From Arthrobacter ruber (GTDB lineage Bacteria; Actinomycetota; Actinomycetes; Actinomycetales; Micrococcaceae): 64,000 nucleotides of DNA. The position numbers were made by a program, and so were the translations under genes. The notes under the pieces are model-generated. The model saw only the letters and a program-made list of their open reading frames with translations. It made no database searches and was not told the DNA's origin. The stretch covers positions 315,311 to 379,310 of the forward strand of contig NZ_PPTH01000017.1 in the NCBI RefSeq assembly GCF_002954225.1. Reading direction: 5' to 3'. This document shows, piece after piece, positions 33,422 to 41,592 of this stretch (its first letter is position 1; each line of letters opens with the position of its first letter).

Positions 33422-34315
33422 TCAGCCGCGGCCCAGCAGTTGCGGCTCCAGGGCCGCGGTCGCCCGCCGCAGGGCGTCGACGACGGCCGCCACGGCCGGC
33501 TGGCGCAGCGCGTCCGCCCGCACCACGAGCCAGTAGTCGAGCTCCTCGGCGACGTCGGTGGGGAGGAGTCGAACGAGATCGGGGTGCCGGTCGGCCATGA
33601 AGCACGGCAGGAGGCCGAGGCCGGCGCCCGCCCGGGTGGCCTCGACGTGGACGAAGACGTTGGTCGAGCTCAGGGCGTCGCGCATGGCCGGCAGGAGCCG
33701 CCGGGGCGCATCGAGGCTGTCCACCTGCAGCATCGAATCGATGAAGTACACGAGCTGGTGCCGCATGGCCTCCTGGAGCGTGGCGGGCGCGCCGTGGCCG
33801 GCGAGGTAGCCCTTGGACGCGTAGAGCCCCAGGACGTAGGTGCCCAGCCTCTCCGCCTCCGCGCGGTGCACCTGGGGCTCCCCGACCACCACCTCGAAGT
33901 CGAGGCCCGTCCGGGTCTGTGAGGCCCGGCGCGTGGCCGTGATGATCTCGATCCTCAGCCGGGGGTTGCCGGCGCGGAGCCGGGCGAAAGCGGGTGCGGC
34001 GACGAAGGCGCTGAAGCCGTCCGTGGCACTCATCCGCACCACGCCGGAGAGGCCGCCGTCGTCGTCGCCCCCCAACTGCGCGATCGCGTCCGTGACGACG
34101 GCCGCCGCGTCCGCTGCCCGCCGGCCCAGTTCGGTCAGCTCCCAGCCGCCGCTGCCGCGCGAGACCACACGCCCGCCAAGCGCCTTCTCGAGGGCCGCGA
34201 TCCGCCGGGACACGGTCGTGTGATTCAGCCCCAGCACATCACCGGCCGTGGTGAAGCGCCCGCTCTGGGCGACGGCGAGCAGGACCACGAGATCCTGCGC
34301 GTTGGGCACGCTCAT
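33422..34315 (-). CDS. LysR family transcriptional regulator
   Basis: Regulator of 297 residues. The LysR helix-turn-helix is at residues 5-62 (LVVLLAVAQSGRFTTAGDVLGLNHTTVSRRIAALEKAL), and the effector domain includes GVVRMSATDGFSAFVAAPAFARL. ATG 34315 starts right at the domain. It is divergent from a 3-hydroxybutyrate dehydrogenase-like gene, the usual arrangement for a LysR protein and its target. The 130-bp gap contains two related inverted motifs (34318-34331, 34370-34382) that could be its binding sites. The effector may be the hydroxy- or keto-acid handled by the SDR. Confidence 0.9.
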   Translation of the reverse strand: MSVPNAQDLVVLLAVAQSGRFTTAGDVLGLNHTTVSRRIAALEKALGGRVVSRGSGGWELTELGRRAADAAAVVTDAIAQLGGDDDGGLSGVVRMSATDGFSAFVAAPAFARLRAGNPRLRIEIITATRRASQTRTGLDFEVVVGEPQVHRAEAERLGTYVLGLYASKGYLAGHGAPATLQEAMRHQLVYFIDSMLQVDSLDAPRRLLPAMRDALSSTNVFVHVEATRAGAGLGLLPCFMADRHPDLVRLLPTDVAEELDYWLVVRADALRQPAVAAVVDALRRATAALEPQLLGRG

Positions 34316-34317
34316 AT

Positions 34318-34382
34318 CTGCAGTATTGCAGAGCATTCCTGCCGTTCTGGTCATTGGCTGGGCTGGATCCTGCAGCAATACT
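34318..34382. promoter_or_regulatory. LysR binding region with inverted AGTATTGC motifs
   Basis: CTGCAGTATTGCAG (34318-34331) is a near-palindrome abutting the lysR start, and AGCAATACT is repeated in inverse orientation within 34370-34382. The spacing of roughly 50 bp fits a two-site LysR repression/activation arrangement. Confidence 0.5.
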
Positions 34383-34445
34383 CGTAGGCATCACCCGGGA
34401 CCCTGCAGGGGCCGGCATCCGTGTCAGCGTCGACGAAGGAGATCC

Positions 34446-35231
34446 ATGAGCACGACGGCGTCCCAGCCCGCGGCGGCCCTGAACCCCGGGTCCCTGGCCG
34501 GACGGCGGGCACTGGTCACCGGTGGCGCGAGCGGGATCGGTGCCGCGTGCGCGCGGGCGCTGGCCACGCGGGGAGCCCACGTGGTGGTCGCGGACCGGGA
34601 CGAAGCGGGCGCCGGATCCCTTGCCTCCGAGCTCGGCGGTGAGGCGTGGGCGGTGGACCTGCTGGACACCGCGGCACTCGAGACGCTGACCCTCGAGGCG
34701 GACATCCTCGTCAACAACGCGGGGATCCAGAGGGTCAGCCCGCTCGAAGAGTTCGATCCCGAGGACTTCCGCCGCATCCAGCGGCTCATGGTGGAGGTGC
34801 CGTTCCTGCTGATCCGCGCCGCCCTCCCGGGGATGTACGCGCGGGGCTTCGGCCGGATCATCAACATCTCCTCCGTGCACGGGCTGCGGGCCTCGCCGTT
34901 CAAGGCCGCGTACGTCACCGCCAAGCACGGCTTGGAGGGACTCTCCAAGGTGACGGCTCTCGAGGGCGGCGCCCACGGCGTCACCAGCAACTGCGTCAAC
35001 CCGGGCTATGTCCGCACGCCCCTCGTGGAGAACCAGCTGACGGACCAGGCCCGCGTGCACGGCATCAGCGAGGAGGAGGTCCTCGAGCAGATCATGCTCA
35101 CCGAGTCCGCGATCAAGCGACTCGTGGAGCCCGAGGAGGTCGCCTCGCTCGTGGCCTGGCTGGCCGGCGGGGACGCCAGCATGGTGACGGGGTCCTCCTA
35201 CGTCATGGACGGCGGCTGGTCCGCCCGCTGA
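34446..35231 (+). CDS. 3-hydroxybutyrate dehydrogenase-like SDR
   Basis: Classical short-chain dehydrogenase of 261 residues. Cofactor motif TGGASGIG near residue 25; NNAG in ILVNNAGIQRVSPLEEF; catalytic Ser in IINISSVHGLRASPFK and Y-x3-K in AAYVTAKHGLEGLSK; NCVNPGYVRTPLVENQ after it. The VHGLRASPFKAAYVTAKHG stretch and QLTDQARVHGISEEEV are characteristic of D-3-hydroxybutyrate dehydrogenases, which interconvert 3-hydroxybutyrate and acetoacetate with NAD. ATG 34446 follows AGGAGA. It is divergent from a LysR regulator and ends in a strong hairpin. Confidence 0.87.
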   Translation: MSTTASQPAAALNPGSLAGRRALVTGGASGIGAACARALATRGAHVVVADRDEAGAGSLASELGGEAWAVDLLDTAALETLTLEADILVNNAGIQRVSPLEEFDPEDFRRIQRLMVEVPFLLIRAALPGMYARGFGRIINISSVHGLRASPFKAAYVTAKHGLEGLSKVTALEGGAHGVTSNCVNPGYVRTPLVENQLTDQARVHGISEEEVLEQIMLTESAIKRLVEPEEVASLVAWLAGGDASMVTGSSYVMDGGWSAR

Positions 35232-35254
35232 AGCGGGACGTCCCCCACAGACCG

Positions 35255-35288
35255 GCGACGACGGCGGTCCTCCACCCGCCGTCGTCGC
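35255..35288. terminator. bidirectional hairpin terminator
   Basis: Perfect 13-bp arms GCGACGACGGCGG / CCGCCGTCGTCGC with an 8-nt loop, followed by TT, between the convergent SDR and purine permease genes. Confidence 0.75.
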
Positions 35289-35330
35289 TTGCCGGCTGCT
35301 GGGGCGCCGTCCCTGGATGCCGCCCCGGGA

Positions 35331-36782
35331 TCAGATGCCGAGCAGTTCCTCGATGGGTCCGATCCCGAAGAACACGACGAACGCGGCGGCCACGGCCCAC
35401 ATCAGCGGGTGCACCTCGCGTCCGCGGCCCTGGATGGCGCGGATCAGCACGAACGCGATGAACCCGGCGCCCAGGCCGTTGGCGATCGAGTAGGTGAACG
35501 GCATGAGGGTGAAGGTGAGGAAGGCGGGAAGGGCCACGCCCCAGTCGTCGAAGTCGATGCGGCCCACCTGGGACACCATCATGAAGCCCACGACCACGAG
35601 GGCCGGCGCCACGGCCTCGAACGGCACGAGGCTGATGAGCGGCGTGAAGAACATTGCGAGGAGGAACAGCAGGCCCGTCACCACGTTCGCGAGGCCGGTG
35701 CGTGCACCTTCGCCGATGCCGGCACCGGACTCCACGTAGATCTGGTTGGACGACACGGACCCGGCGCCGCCGGCCACCGCGCCGAGCGCGTCGATCACCA
35801 GTACCCGGTTCACGCCGGGGATGTTGCCCCTGGCGTCGACGAGCTTCGCCTCGTTCGCCAGCCCCACCATGGTGCCCATCGCGTCGAAGAAGATGCTGAG
35901 CAGGATCGTGAAGGTCAGCAGGATCGCCGCGGTGGCACCGAGGTGGCCGAAGGCGCCGAACAGGCTGACGTTGCCCACCAGGCTGAGGTCGGGCACGCCC
36001 ACCCACGAGCCGCTGGGGAGTTCGGGGACCACGAGGGACCAGCCCGCGGGGTTCGGATCCTGGTCGGGGCTGACGCTGGGGCCCACGTCGACGACGGCCT
36101 CGAGCATCACGGCGAGGGCCGTCGCGGCCAGCACGCCGATCAGGATGGCGCCGCGCACCTTGCGGACCACGAGCGCGATGGTCAGGATCAGGCCGAAGAC
36201 GAAGACCAGGGTGGGCCAGCCGATCAGGACGCCGCCGAAACCGAGGCCCACGGGCACGGTGGTGTTGGCGACGTCGGGGACGCGGCGCACGAAGCCCGCG
36301 TTGACGAGTCCGATCAGGGCGATGAACAGGCCGATACCCACCACGATCGCCGTCTTCAGGCTCTCCGGCACCGCGTTGAAGACCGCCGTCCGGAAGCCCG
36401 TCAGGACCAGCACGAGCATCGTGAGGCCCGCGAGCATGACCAGTCCCATGATGTCCGGCCAGGTCAGGCCCGGGTTTGTGGCCACGGTGATGGCTACGAA
36501 GGCGTTGACGCCGAGGCCCGTGGCCAGGGCGAAGGGGTACTTGGCCCAGGCGCCCATGACGATCGTCAGGACGCCCGCCACGAGTGCCGTCACGGCGGCG
36601 ACCCGCTCGAAGCCGAGCTCACCGCCCGAGGAGTCGGCGCCGGCGAGGATGAGGGGGTTGAGCACCACGATGTAGCTCATGGCGAAGAAGGTGGCGAGAC
36701 CGCCGCGGATCTCGCGGGAGAACGTGGACCCCCGCTGCGTGATGTCGAAGTAGCGGTCCAGCACGGAACCAGTTTTGAGCAT
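35331..36782 (-). CDS. NCS2/AzgA-type purine permease
   Basis: Integral membrane protein of 483 residues with 12-14 helices. The segment STFSREIRGGLATFFAMSYIVVLNPLIL and FALATGLGVNAFVAI are signatures of the AzgA subgroup (adenine, guanine and hypoxanthine uptake), as are SLFGAFGHLG-ATAAILLTFTILLSIFFDAMGTM and SNQIYVESGAGIGEGARTGLA. It probably imports purines by proton symport. The ATG at 36782 has only a weak AGGATCC upstream. No purine genes are adjacent and I see no purine riboswitch in the 122-bp divergent gap. Confidence 0.9.
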   Translation of the reverse strand: MLKTGSVLDRYFDITQRGSTFSREIRGGLATFFAMSYIVVLNPLILAGADSSGGELGFERVAAVTALVAGVLTIVMGAWAKYPFALATGLGVNAFVAITVATNPGLTWPDIMGLVMLAGLTMLVLVLTGFRTAVFNAVPESLKTAIVVGIGLFIALIGLVNAGFVRRVPDVANTTVPVGLGFGGVLIGWPTLVFVFGLILTIALVVRKVRGAILIGVLAATALAVMLEAVVDVGPSVSPDQDPNPAGWSLVVPELPSGSWVGVPDLSLVGNVSLFGAFGHLGATAAILLTFTILLSIFFDAMGTMVGLANEAKLVDARGNIPGVNRVLVIDALGAVAGGAGSVSSNQIYVESGAGIGEGARTGLANVVTGLLFLLAMFFTPLISLVPFEAVAPALVVVGFMMVSQVGRIDFDDWGVALPAFLTFTLMPFTYSIANGLGAGFIAFVLIRAIQGRGREVHPLMWAVAAAFVVFFGIGPIEELLGI

Positions 36783-36904
36783 GGGGGATCCTAGGGCGGC
36801 AGGGGCGGGGACTCGGGAGGAAGTCTATCCCGCGCCCCCGCAGCGGCCTCGTTCGTGACGGCCGGACCCAGCACCCGGTCAGGGACGCCGCGTAGGGTTG
36901 GGGC

Positions 36905-37513
36905 ATGTCCGCCCTCCTGCCTGTCCACCCTCCCGTGACCCCCCGGCGTCGTCCCCGCGTGGCCGCCGCGGTGATCCCCGCCGTCCTGCTCGCCCTCGCG
37001 ATGCTGTTCGGTCCCGCCGGCGCCGCGACCGCCCACGACGAACTCACCGGCACGAACCCGGCCGAGGGCGCCACCGTGGAGGTGCTCCCACCGGCCCTGG
37101 AGCTGAACTTCTCCAACGTCCCGTCCGGCATCGGCGCGCAGGTGCAGGTGCTCGACGAATCCGGCACGGACTGGGCCGACGGGCCGGTCGAGATCGTGGA
37201 CCGGACGGCCACCCAGCCGTTGCGCCCGGGCGCCCCTGCCGGCGGGTACACCGTCAACTGGCGCGTGGTGAGCTCGGACTCGCACCCGATCGAGGGCACG
37301 TTCGCCTTCCGGACACAGCAGGGTTCGACGACGGTGCCGGACGCCGCGACCACCGCCGGTCCCGTGGACGCGCAGGATGCCCCGGCCAACGAGACGCAGA
37401 CGGCCGGTGTGAGCGACTTCCCGTGGAGCATCGTGCTGATGATCGCGGCCCTCGTGGCCATCGCCGTCGCGCTCGCCGTGACCGCGCGCAAGCGGCTCGG
37501 CGCCGGGAAGTAG
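36905..37513 (+). CDS. CopC domain copper resistance protein with membrane anchor
   Basis: Protein of 202 residues. A basic signal peptide runs to ATA|HDELTG, so the mature protein starts with His44, the N-terminal copper ligand of CopC's histidine brace. The partner residues Asp125 and His127 are present in VVSSDSHPIEGTFAF. A Thr/Ala/Pro linker and a C-terminal helix (FPWSIVLMIAALVAIAVALAV) then anchor it to the membrane, the usual form in actinobacteria. It binds Cu(II) outside the cell. CopD or YcnI partners are not next to it. Confidence 0.9.
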   Translation: MSALLPVHPPVTPRRRPRVAAAVIPAVLLALAMLFGPAGAATAHDELTGTNPAEGATVEVLPPALELNFSNVPSGIGAQVQVLDESGTDWADGPVEIVDRTATQPLRPGAPAGGYTVNWRVVSSDSHPIEGTFAFRTQQGSTTVPDAATTAGPVDAQDAPANETQTAGVSDFPWSIVLMIAALVAIAVALAVTARKRLGAGK

Positions 37514-37606
37514 GGGCGGTCAGGACGCCCTTCGGGGCGCGCCGACCGGGCGCCCGCAGGGAGGACCCGGCCGTAGCTCGTCGGCGGCGGAAGGTGACGG
37601 TAGGTG

Positions 37607-38257
37607 TCAGGCGCCCAGCGGTGAGAGGGCTGCACGCGGCGGGACGATCCGGCTGAGCGCGGCGGGCCCCTGGGCCCCGATGGCGTCGCTCACGAGCTTC
37701 GCCTGCCGCACGATCTCGCGCGTGGTCGGCGTGAGTAACTCGCCGACGCCGACGAGGTGCAGGCCGATCGCGCGCAGGGCGTCCTTGAAGTCCCGGCCGA
37801 TCGCGATGCCCATGGACCGCAGGAACCTCCTCAGCTCGTTCTGCGGGTACTTGGTCAGGACCACGTGATCTGCGAGGAGGACGCCGTCGGCCGTCTGGAC
37901 GGCCCATTTCTTGCGTCCCACGGGAGCCCTGAGGAGCTTCGGGTGCCCGATGACGCTGAGTTGCTCGGCCACGGTGCTCTGGCGGACGTCGAGCCGGTGG
38001 GACGCGGCGTAGGCCCGCAGGAGCCGCATCAGTTCGGTGCGCTCCGACAGGGACACGGAGTCCGTCATGATGGTGCGCATGGCCCCGGAATCGAAGCATT
38101 CGACGCTCTCGACGACGATCGAGCTGATGCCGCGTCGGCTGAGCTCACTGGCGACGGCGAGTCCCGACAGTCCTGAGCCGATGACCACGGTGCTCGTATG
38201 CTCCGCGCGTACCGGCACGGACGCAGAGCGGACCGGGTCAAGCGGCAAGGAATCCAC
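37607..38257 (-). CDS. short FAD-binding oxidoreductase-like protein
   Basis: Protein of 216 residues. TVVIGSGLSGLAVASELSRRG (about 23-43) is a dinucleotide-binding GxGxxG motif of the pyridine nucleotide-disulphide oxidoreductase/monooxygenase type, and a second strand pattern ADHVVLTKYPQN resembles the FAD-domain return. Full-length members of these families are usually 350-500 residues, so it lacks most of a catalytic domain; it may be a truncated or specialised protein. The C-terminal part (FKDALRAIGLHLVGVGELL) does not match anything I recognise. It is divergent from the universal stress gene across a gap holding two strong hairpins. Confidence 0.65.
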   Translation of the reverse strand: MDSLPLDPVRSASVPVRAEHTSTVVIGSGLSGLAVASELSRRGISSIVVESVECFDSGAMRTIMTDSVSLSERTELMRLLRAYAASHRLDVRQSTVAEQLSVIGHPKLLRAPVGRKKWAVQTADGVLLADHVVLTKYPQNELRRFLRSMGIAIGRDFKDALRAIGLHLVGVGELLTPTTREIVRQAKLVSDAIGAQGPAALSRIVPPRAALSPLGA

Positions 38258-38285
38258 CGGGTTACCTCCACACGACGTAGGGGTC

Positions 38286-38319
38286 CCGTACGGTCCGGCG
38301 CCTCTTCCGGACCGTACGG
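38286..38319. repeat. hairpin 1 in the divergent gap, 13-bp perfect stem
   Basis: CCGTACGGTCCGG pairs exactly with CCGGACCGTACGG around an 8-nt loop (GCCTCTT-like). It lies between divergently transcribed genes, so it is not a terminator for either; it would sit in the untranslated leader of the minus-strand gene or be a double-strand protein site. Confidence 0.85.
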
Positions 38320-38320
38320 A

Positions 38321-38349
38321 CTCCTGGCTGCGAACGGGTCAGCCAGGAG
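38321..38349. repeat. hairpin 2 in the divergent gap, 10-bp perfect stem
   Basis: CTCCTGGCTG pairs with CAGCCAGGAG around a 9-nt loop, beginning one base after hairpin 1. A TATATAAC box follows at 38410-38417. Confidence 0.85.
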
Positions 38350-38515
38350 CGGTACGCGCAGGGGCGTCCGGCCCACGGGCCCAGCCCCCGCAACGGGTCT
38401 CCCGCAGCCTATATAACTTTTCAGACGCTGAATAGACCGGGGCCGGGCCTGTGGGTTACAAATGGTGGACCGGGTTGCCACCGGCGGTGGGGACCCGCGA
38501 CGGAGGAGGATTGCC

Positions 38516-39535
38516 ATGGTCAGCGAGCACGCAGAAGGCTTGTCGCAGGGGCCGGCGCAGCACGGCATCGTCGTGGGTGTCGACGGCTCCGACCAGAGCA
38601 CGTGTGCCCTGCTCTGGGCCGCACGCGAGGCGGAACGGCGCACATCGCCGCTGTACGTGGTGACGGCCTACACCGTGCCCGTCTTCGCGGCGTCGAGCAT
38701 GGACGCCGGCTACGCGACGGTGGACGACGACGTCATCCGCGAGAGCGCGCAGGCCGTCCTCAATGACTCCCTGACCCACCTCGAGGGCATCGCCGTGGAC
38801 GTGCATCCCCGGATCGAGACCGGCGACGCCGCCGGTGTGCTCCTGGATCTCTCCGAGGAGGCCGAGCTCATGGTGGTGGGCTCCCGGGGCCGCGGCGGGT
38901 TCGTGGGACGGCTCCTCGGTTCCGTCAGCAGCGCCCTGCCGGCCCACGCCAAGTGCCCGACGGCGGTCATCCCCGTGTGCACCGGCGCGCGCCTCGGGCA
39001 CCCGGAACTCGACAGGAAGCCGCGCAGGGACAAGGACCGGCCGGCCCCCGAGGTGCAGCCGGTGGTGGTGGTCGGCGTCGACGGTTCGGAGCAGGCCCGC
39101 ATGGCCTCGCTCGCCGCCGCCGAGGAGGCCCGGTCGCGGGGGCTGGCGCTGCGCGTCATCTGCTCGGTCGCACCCTTCAACGGATCACTCGCCTGGGTGC
39201 CGGCACCCGTGGACCGGGAGGCACTGCATGCGGACCTCGCCGTCCAGCTCGCCGCCGGGCGCGACTGGCTCAAGAGCCACTTCCCCGACGTCGACATCCG
39301 CGTGGACCTCGTCGACGGGCCGCCGGCCGAGGTGCTCATCGAGGCTTCGGCCAGCTCGGAGCTGCTCGTCGTCGGCACGCGCGGCCGTGGCGGCTTCACG
39401 GGCATGCTGATGGGGTCCACGAGCCAGGGCGTGCTGCACCACGCCCGTGGGCCCGTGCTGATCGTGCCGGACAAGGCCGATCCGCGCCTCGAGGACCGGA
39501 GCTCGTTCGGGCCGATGATCGCTCCGGTCCGCTAG
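38516..39535 (+). CDS. tandem-domain universal stress protein
   Basis: Protein of 339 residues with two UspA domains. Domain 1 (about 17-152) begins GIVVGVDGSDQS and ends with the ATP-binding G-x2-G-x9-G-S signature GSRGRGGFVGRLLGSVSSAL. Domain 2 (about 180-318) begins VVVVGVDGSEQARMA and has GTRGRGGFTGMLMGSTSQGVL. Both nucleotide sites look intact. Such proteins are produced in hypoxia, starvation and stationary phase in actinobacteria. ATG 38516 follows AGGAGG; a longer open frame begins upstream but carries no ribosome site. Confidence 0.93.
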   Translation: MVSEHAEGLSQGPAQHGIVVGVDGSDQSTCALLWAAREAERRTSPLYVVTAYTVPVFAASSMDAGYATVDDDVIRESAQAVLNDSLTHLEGIAVDVHPRIETGDAAGVLLDLSEEAELMVVGSRGRGGFVGRLLGSVSSALPAHAKCPTAVIPVCTGARLGHPELDRKPRRDKDRPAPEVQPVVVVGVDGSEQARMASLAAAEEARSRGLALRVICSVAPFNGSLAWVPAPVDREALHADLAVQLAAGRDWLKSHFPDVDIRVDLVDGPPAEVLIEASASSELLVVGTRGRGGFTGMLMGSTSQGVLHHARGPVLIVPDKADPRLEDRSSFGPMIAPVR

Positions 39536-39721
39536 GGACCTGGACGCGTCCCGCCGAGGGATCGAGCGGTCCCATGCCGCCCATGGAGGCGGGATCCGTG
39601 ACGGGGATGCCCTGCTCCGGGTCGAGGGCGTCGACCACCCGGTTGCCGCCGATGGAGATGCCACGTGCCGGATGTCCGCGCCGCTGCCCCGGGACACGAG
39701 GGCGCGCGGTCGTGTGTCGCG
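39536..39721. other. gap between uspA-like and zincin genes with a coding-like trace on the minus strand
   Basis: On the minus strand, roughly 39665 down to 39540, one frame has strongly actinobacterial codon use and reads ISIGGNRVVDALDPEQGI followed by PVTDPASMGGMGPLDPS. It has no credible start and no stop before it enters the antisense of the stress-protein gene. It could be a gene remnant or an unusual small protein. Confidence 0.3.
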
Positions 39722-40093
39722 TCACCCCCAGCCGAGTTCGTGGAGCCGCTCGTCGTCGATCCCGAAGTGGTGGGCGACCTCGTGGACCACCGTCACGAGG
39801 ATCTCCTCGACGAGTTCCTCGCGGGATCCGCACAGGCGCATGAGGGGTCCCCGGAAGATGCTGATGCGATCCGGCAGGGATCCGGCGTCCCACCACCCGT
39901 CCCGCTCCGTCAGGGGTGTCCCCTCGTAGAGTCCGAGCAGTTCGGCATCGGCGGGCTCGCCGGGCCCGGGCTCGTACTCCTCGACGACGAGGATGGCCAC
40001 GTTGTCCATGGCGCGGGCGAGGTCGTCGGGGATCAGGTCGATCGCATCGTCGACGGCTTCCTCGAACTCTTCACGCGTGATCTCGAACGGCAC
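39722..40093 (-). CDS. zincin-like metallopeptidase family protein
   Basis: Small protein of 123 residues (PF06262-type). The minimal zincin motif H-E-x-x-H-x-x-G-x-x-D is complete: His104, Glu105, His108, Gly111 and Asp114 (HEVAHHFGIDD). The N-terminus FEITREEFEEAVDDAIDLIPDDL and the middle ISIFRGPLMRLCGSREELVEEI are conserved in the family, whose substrate is unknown. Cytoplasmic. GTG 40093 is chosen as the start of the conserved part; an upstream ATG would add about 12 residues. It is the gene just before the tRNA cluster, transcribed away from it. Confidence 0.85.
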   Translation of the reverse strand: MPFEITREEFEEAVDDAIDLIPDDLARAMDNVAILVVEEYEPGPGEPADAELLGLYEGTPLTERDGWWDAGSLPDRISIFRGPLMRLCGSREELVEEILVTVVHEVAHHFGIDDERLHELGWG

Positions 40094-40175
40094 GCCCCGA
40101 TCGTACAGAGATCCCCCGCGGTGCATCGGCCCGGACGGCTTCCGCAATCGGCCGGGCGGTCCGTCCCGGGTGATT

Positions 40176-40204
40176 TTGTGGAATCGGGAAACTGCCCCTA
40201 TAGT
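40176..40204 (+). promoter_or_regulatory. promoter for tRNA-Glu
   Basis: -35 TTGTGG (40176-40181), 17-bp spacer, -10 TATAGT (40199-40204). The -10 lies inside the inverted repeat CCTATA-GTTT-TATAGG. A second weak promoter with -10 TAGGCT near 40406-40411 may serve the Asp and Phe tRNAs. Confidence 0.55.
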
Positions 40205-40285
40205 TTTATAGGTCCACGACAGGGAATGATCCGCCGGAAATGCTTGCCCTTCCGGAAGGTCGCAGGAGCCCGAACTGTGGTTCTG

Positions 40286-40358
<73 letters not shown>

Positions 40359-40445
40359 CGCAGGAGCTGCCCTCGCGGGCGGTCAACCAGGACGAAAAGT
40401 GCTGGTAGGCTGGAACTCTTGCAAACGAGCAAGTGAAGTTAGCAA

Positions 40446-40519
40446 GGCCCTGTAGCGCAGTTGGTTAGCGCGCCGCCCTGTCACGGCGGAGGTCGCGGGT
40501 TCAAGTCCCGTCAGGGTCG
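40446..40519 (+). tRNA. tRNA-Asp (GTC)
   Basis: 74 nt. Acceptor GGCCCTG pairs with CAGGGTC (one G-U), discriminator G as expected for Asp. The anticodon loop CTGTCAC gives GTC. The T arm is GCGGG-TTCAAGT-CCCGT. CCA is not encoded. Confidence 0.97.
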
Positions 40520-40589
40520 CTCAGGCGGCCGGATCCCTTCGGGGAGCCCGGTCGGGCTGGATACGGTGATCATCGTCAGATGGTTGCAA

Positions 40590-40662
40590 GGCTCTGTAGC
40601 TCAGTTGGTAGAGCGTTCGACTGAAAATCGAAAGGTCACCGGATCGACGCCGGTCGGAGCCA
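40590..40662 (+). tRNA. tRNA-Phe (GAA)
   Basis: 73 nt. Acceptor GGCTCTG pairs with CGGAGCC, discriminator A. The stem TTCGA/TCGAA encloses CTGAAAA, so the anticodon is GAA. The T loop reads ATCGACG rather than the usual TTCGA/TTCAA start. CCA is not encoded. Confidence 0.95.
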
Positions 40663-40668
40663 CCGCAG

Positions 40669-40703
40669 AACCCCGCAGTTCCCCCTGGAACGCGGGGTTT
40701 TTT
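40669..40703 (+). terminator. rho-independent terminator after the tRNA cluster
   Basis: AACCCCGC pairs with GCGGGGTT, with an inner GTTCC-CCCT-GGAAC stem, followed by TTTTTT. This is the most canonical terminator in the window. The following 286 bp to the next gene show no further feature. Confidence 0.95.
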
Positions 40704-40989
40704 CGTGCCCGGGTGCGGGCAGGCCGCCCCTGGGCGCATGGCGGGGTCGACGTCCGTGGAGGGTCCCGGTGGATCCGGACGGTCCCGGTGCGACCGCGAC
40801 TGCTCCTTCAGCACGTACCAGGGGCCCCGCCGTCCTCCCAGACAATGCCGTGGTTCGCGCCGTAGCATTCCAGCGGACGCCTCCCGCCGGGCCTGCCGCC
40901 CGTCCGGTTGCTCAGGAGAACTACCTGGGATAGTAGTGGGGCTTCCGAGCGTTGAACCCCCGGCACCGCACCGAGACGAGAGGGCACCC

Positions 40990-41493
40990 GTGAGATTCCT
41001 GCATTCCGCTGCCGCGCTCTGCGCTCTCGCAGTGGCCCTTGCAGGGTGCAGCCAGGGGGGTGGTGTCCCCGAGGAGACGGCACTCACGATGCCGGCCAGC
41101 CCGTCAGCGAGTCCTGGTCCGCTGCCCGGGTCGCCGTCCGACCAGCCGGGCCAGGCCACGCCCGCCGAGCCGGATGCCGGTGGCAGCACGGCCCCCGGGT
41201 CGACGGCCGGTCCCTCCGACCACTGCGTGATGGTGGCGGGCGGGGTCACCACGGCGATGCTGGCACCGCTGAGCCTGCGCTCGCAGTCCGACCCGGATGA
41301 GCTGCATGCCCTCGAGCAGCAGATCCTCGCCCTGCGGGACAGGGTGCCTCCGGAGCTGCACGACGACTTCACCGCCCTTGCCCACTCGGTGGAGGCGCCC
41401 CCCGAGGGCTCGGGCACCTTCGACGAGAAGGCGTTCCGGCGTGCCATGGTGCCGGTGCAGGACTGGCTCGGACGGCACTGCGCCGACTCCTGA
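40990..41493 (+). CDS. small lipoprotein of unknown function
   Basis: Protein of 167 residues. Lipoprotein signal ending VALAGC, with Cys20 as the lipidated residue, then about 55 residues of Pro/Ser/Gly-rich linker and a short helical domain (DHCVMVAGGVTTAMLAPL; ALEQQILALRDRVPPELHDDF; VPVQDWLGRHC) containing two cysteines that could form a disulphide. GTG start at 40990. No recognisable family; similar small lipoproteins are common in actinobacteria. It lies 99 nt upstream of the Asp23-like cluster on the same strand. Confidence 0.7.
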   Translation: MRFLHSAAALCALAVALAGCSQGGGVPEETALTMPASPSASPGPLPGSPSDQPGQATPAEPDAGGSTAPGSTAGPSDHCVMVAGGVTTAMLAPLSLRSQSDPDELHALEQQILALRDRVPPELHDDFTALAHSVEAPPEGSGTFDEKAFRRAMVPVQDWLGRHCADS

Positions 41494-41592
41494 TGCCCGG
41501 GCCGACACGCCGTCCAGGACGACGGCGGAGCCGCCCCTACCGCCCGTGACGGCGTGGCTTAGGCTGGGCACAAGCGAAAGGGGCCTCAGTCG

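Noticed and set aside
40704..40989. A small minus-strand gene after the tRNA terminator.
   Set aside because: Short open frames exist, but none has coding bias, a ribosome site or recognisable sequence.
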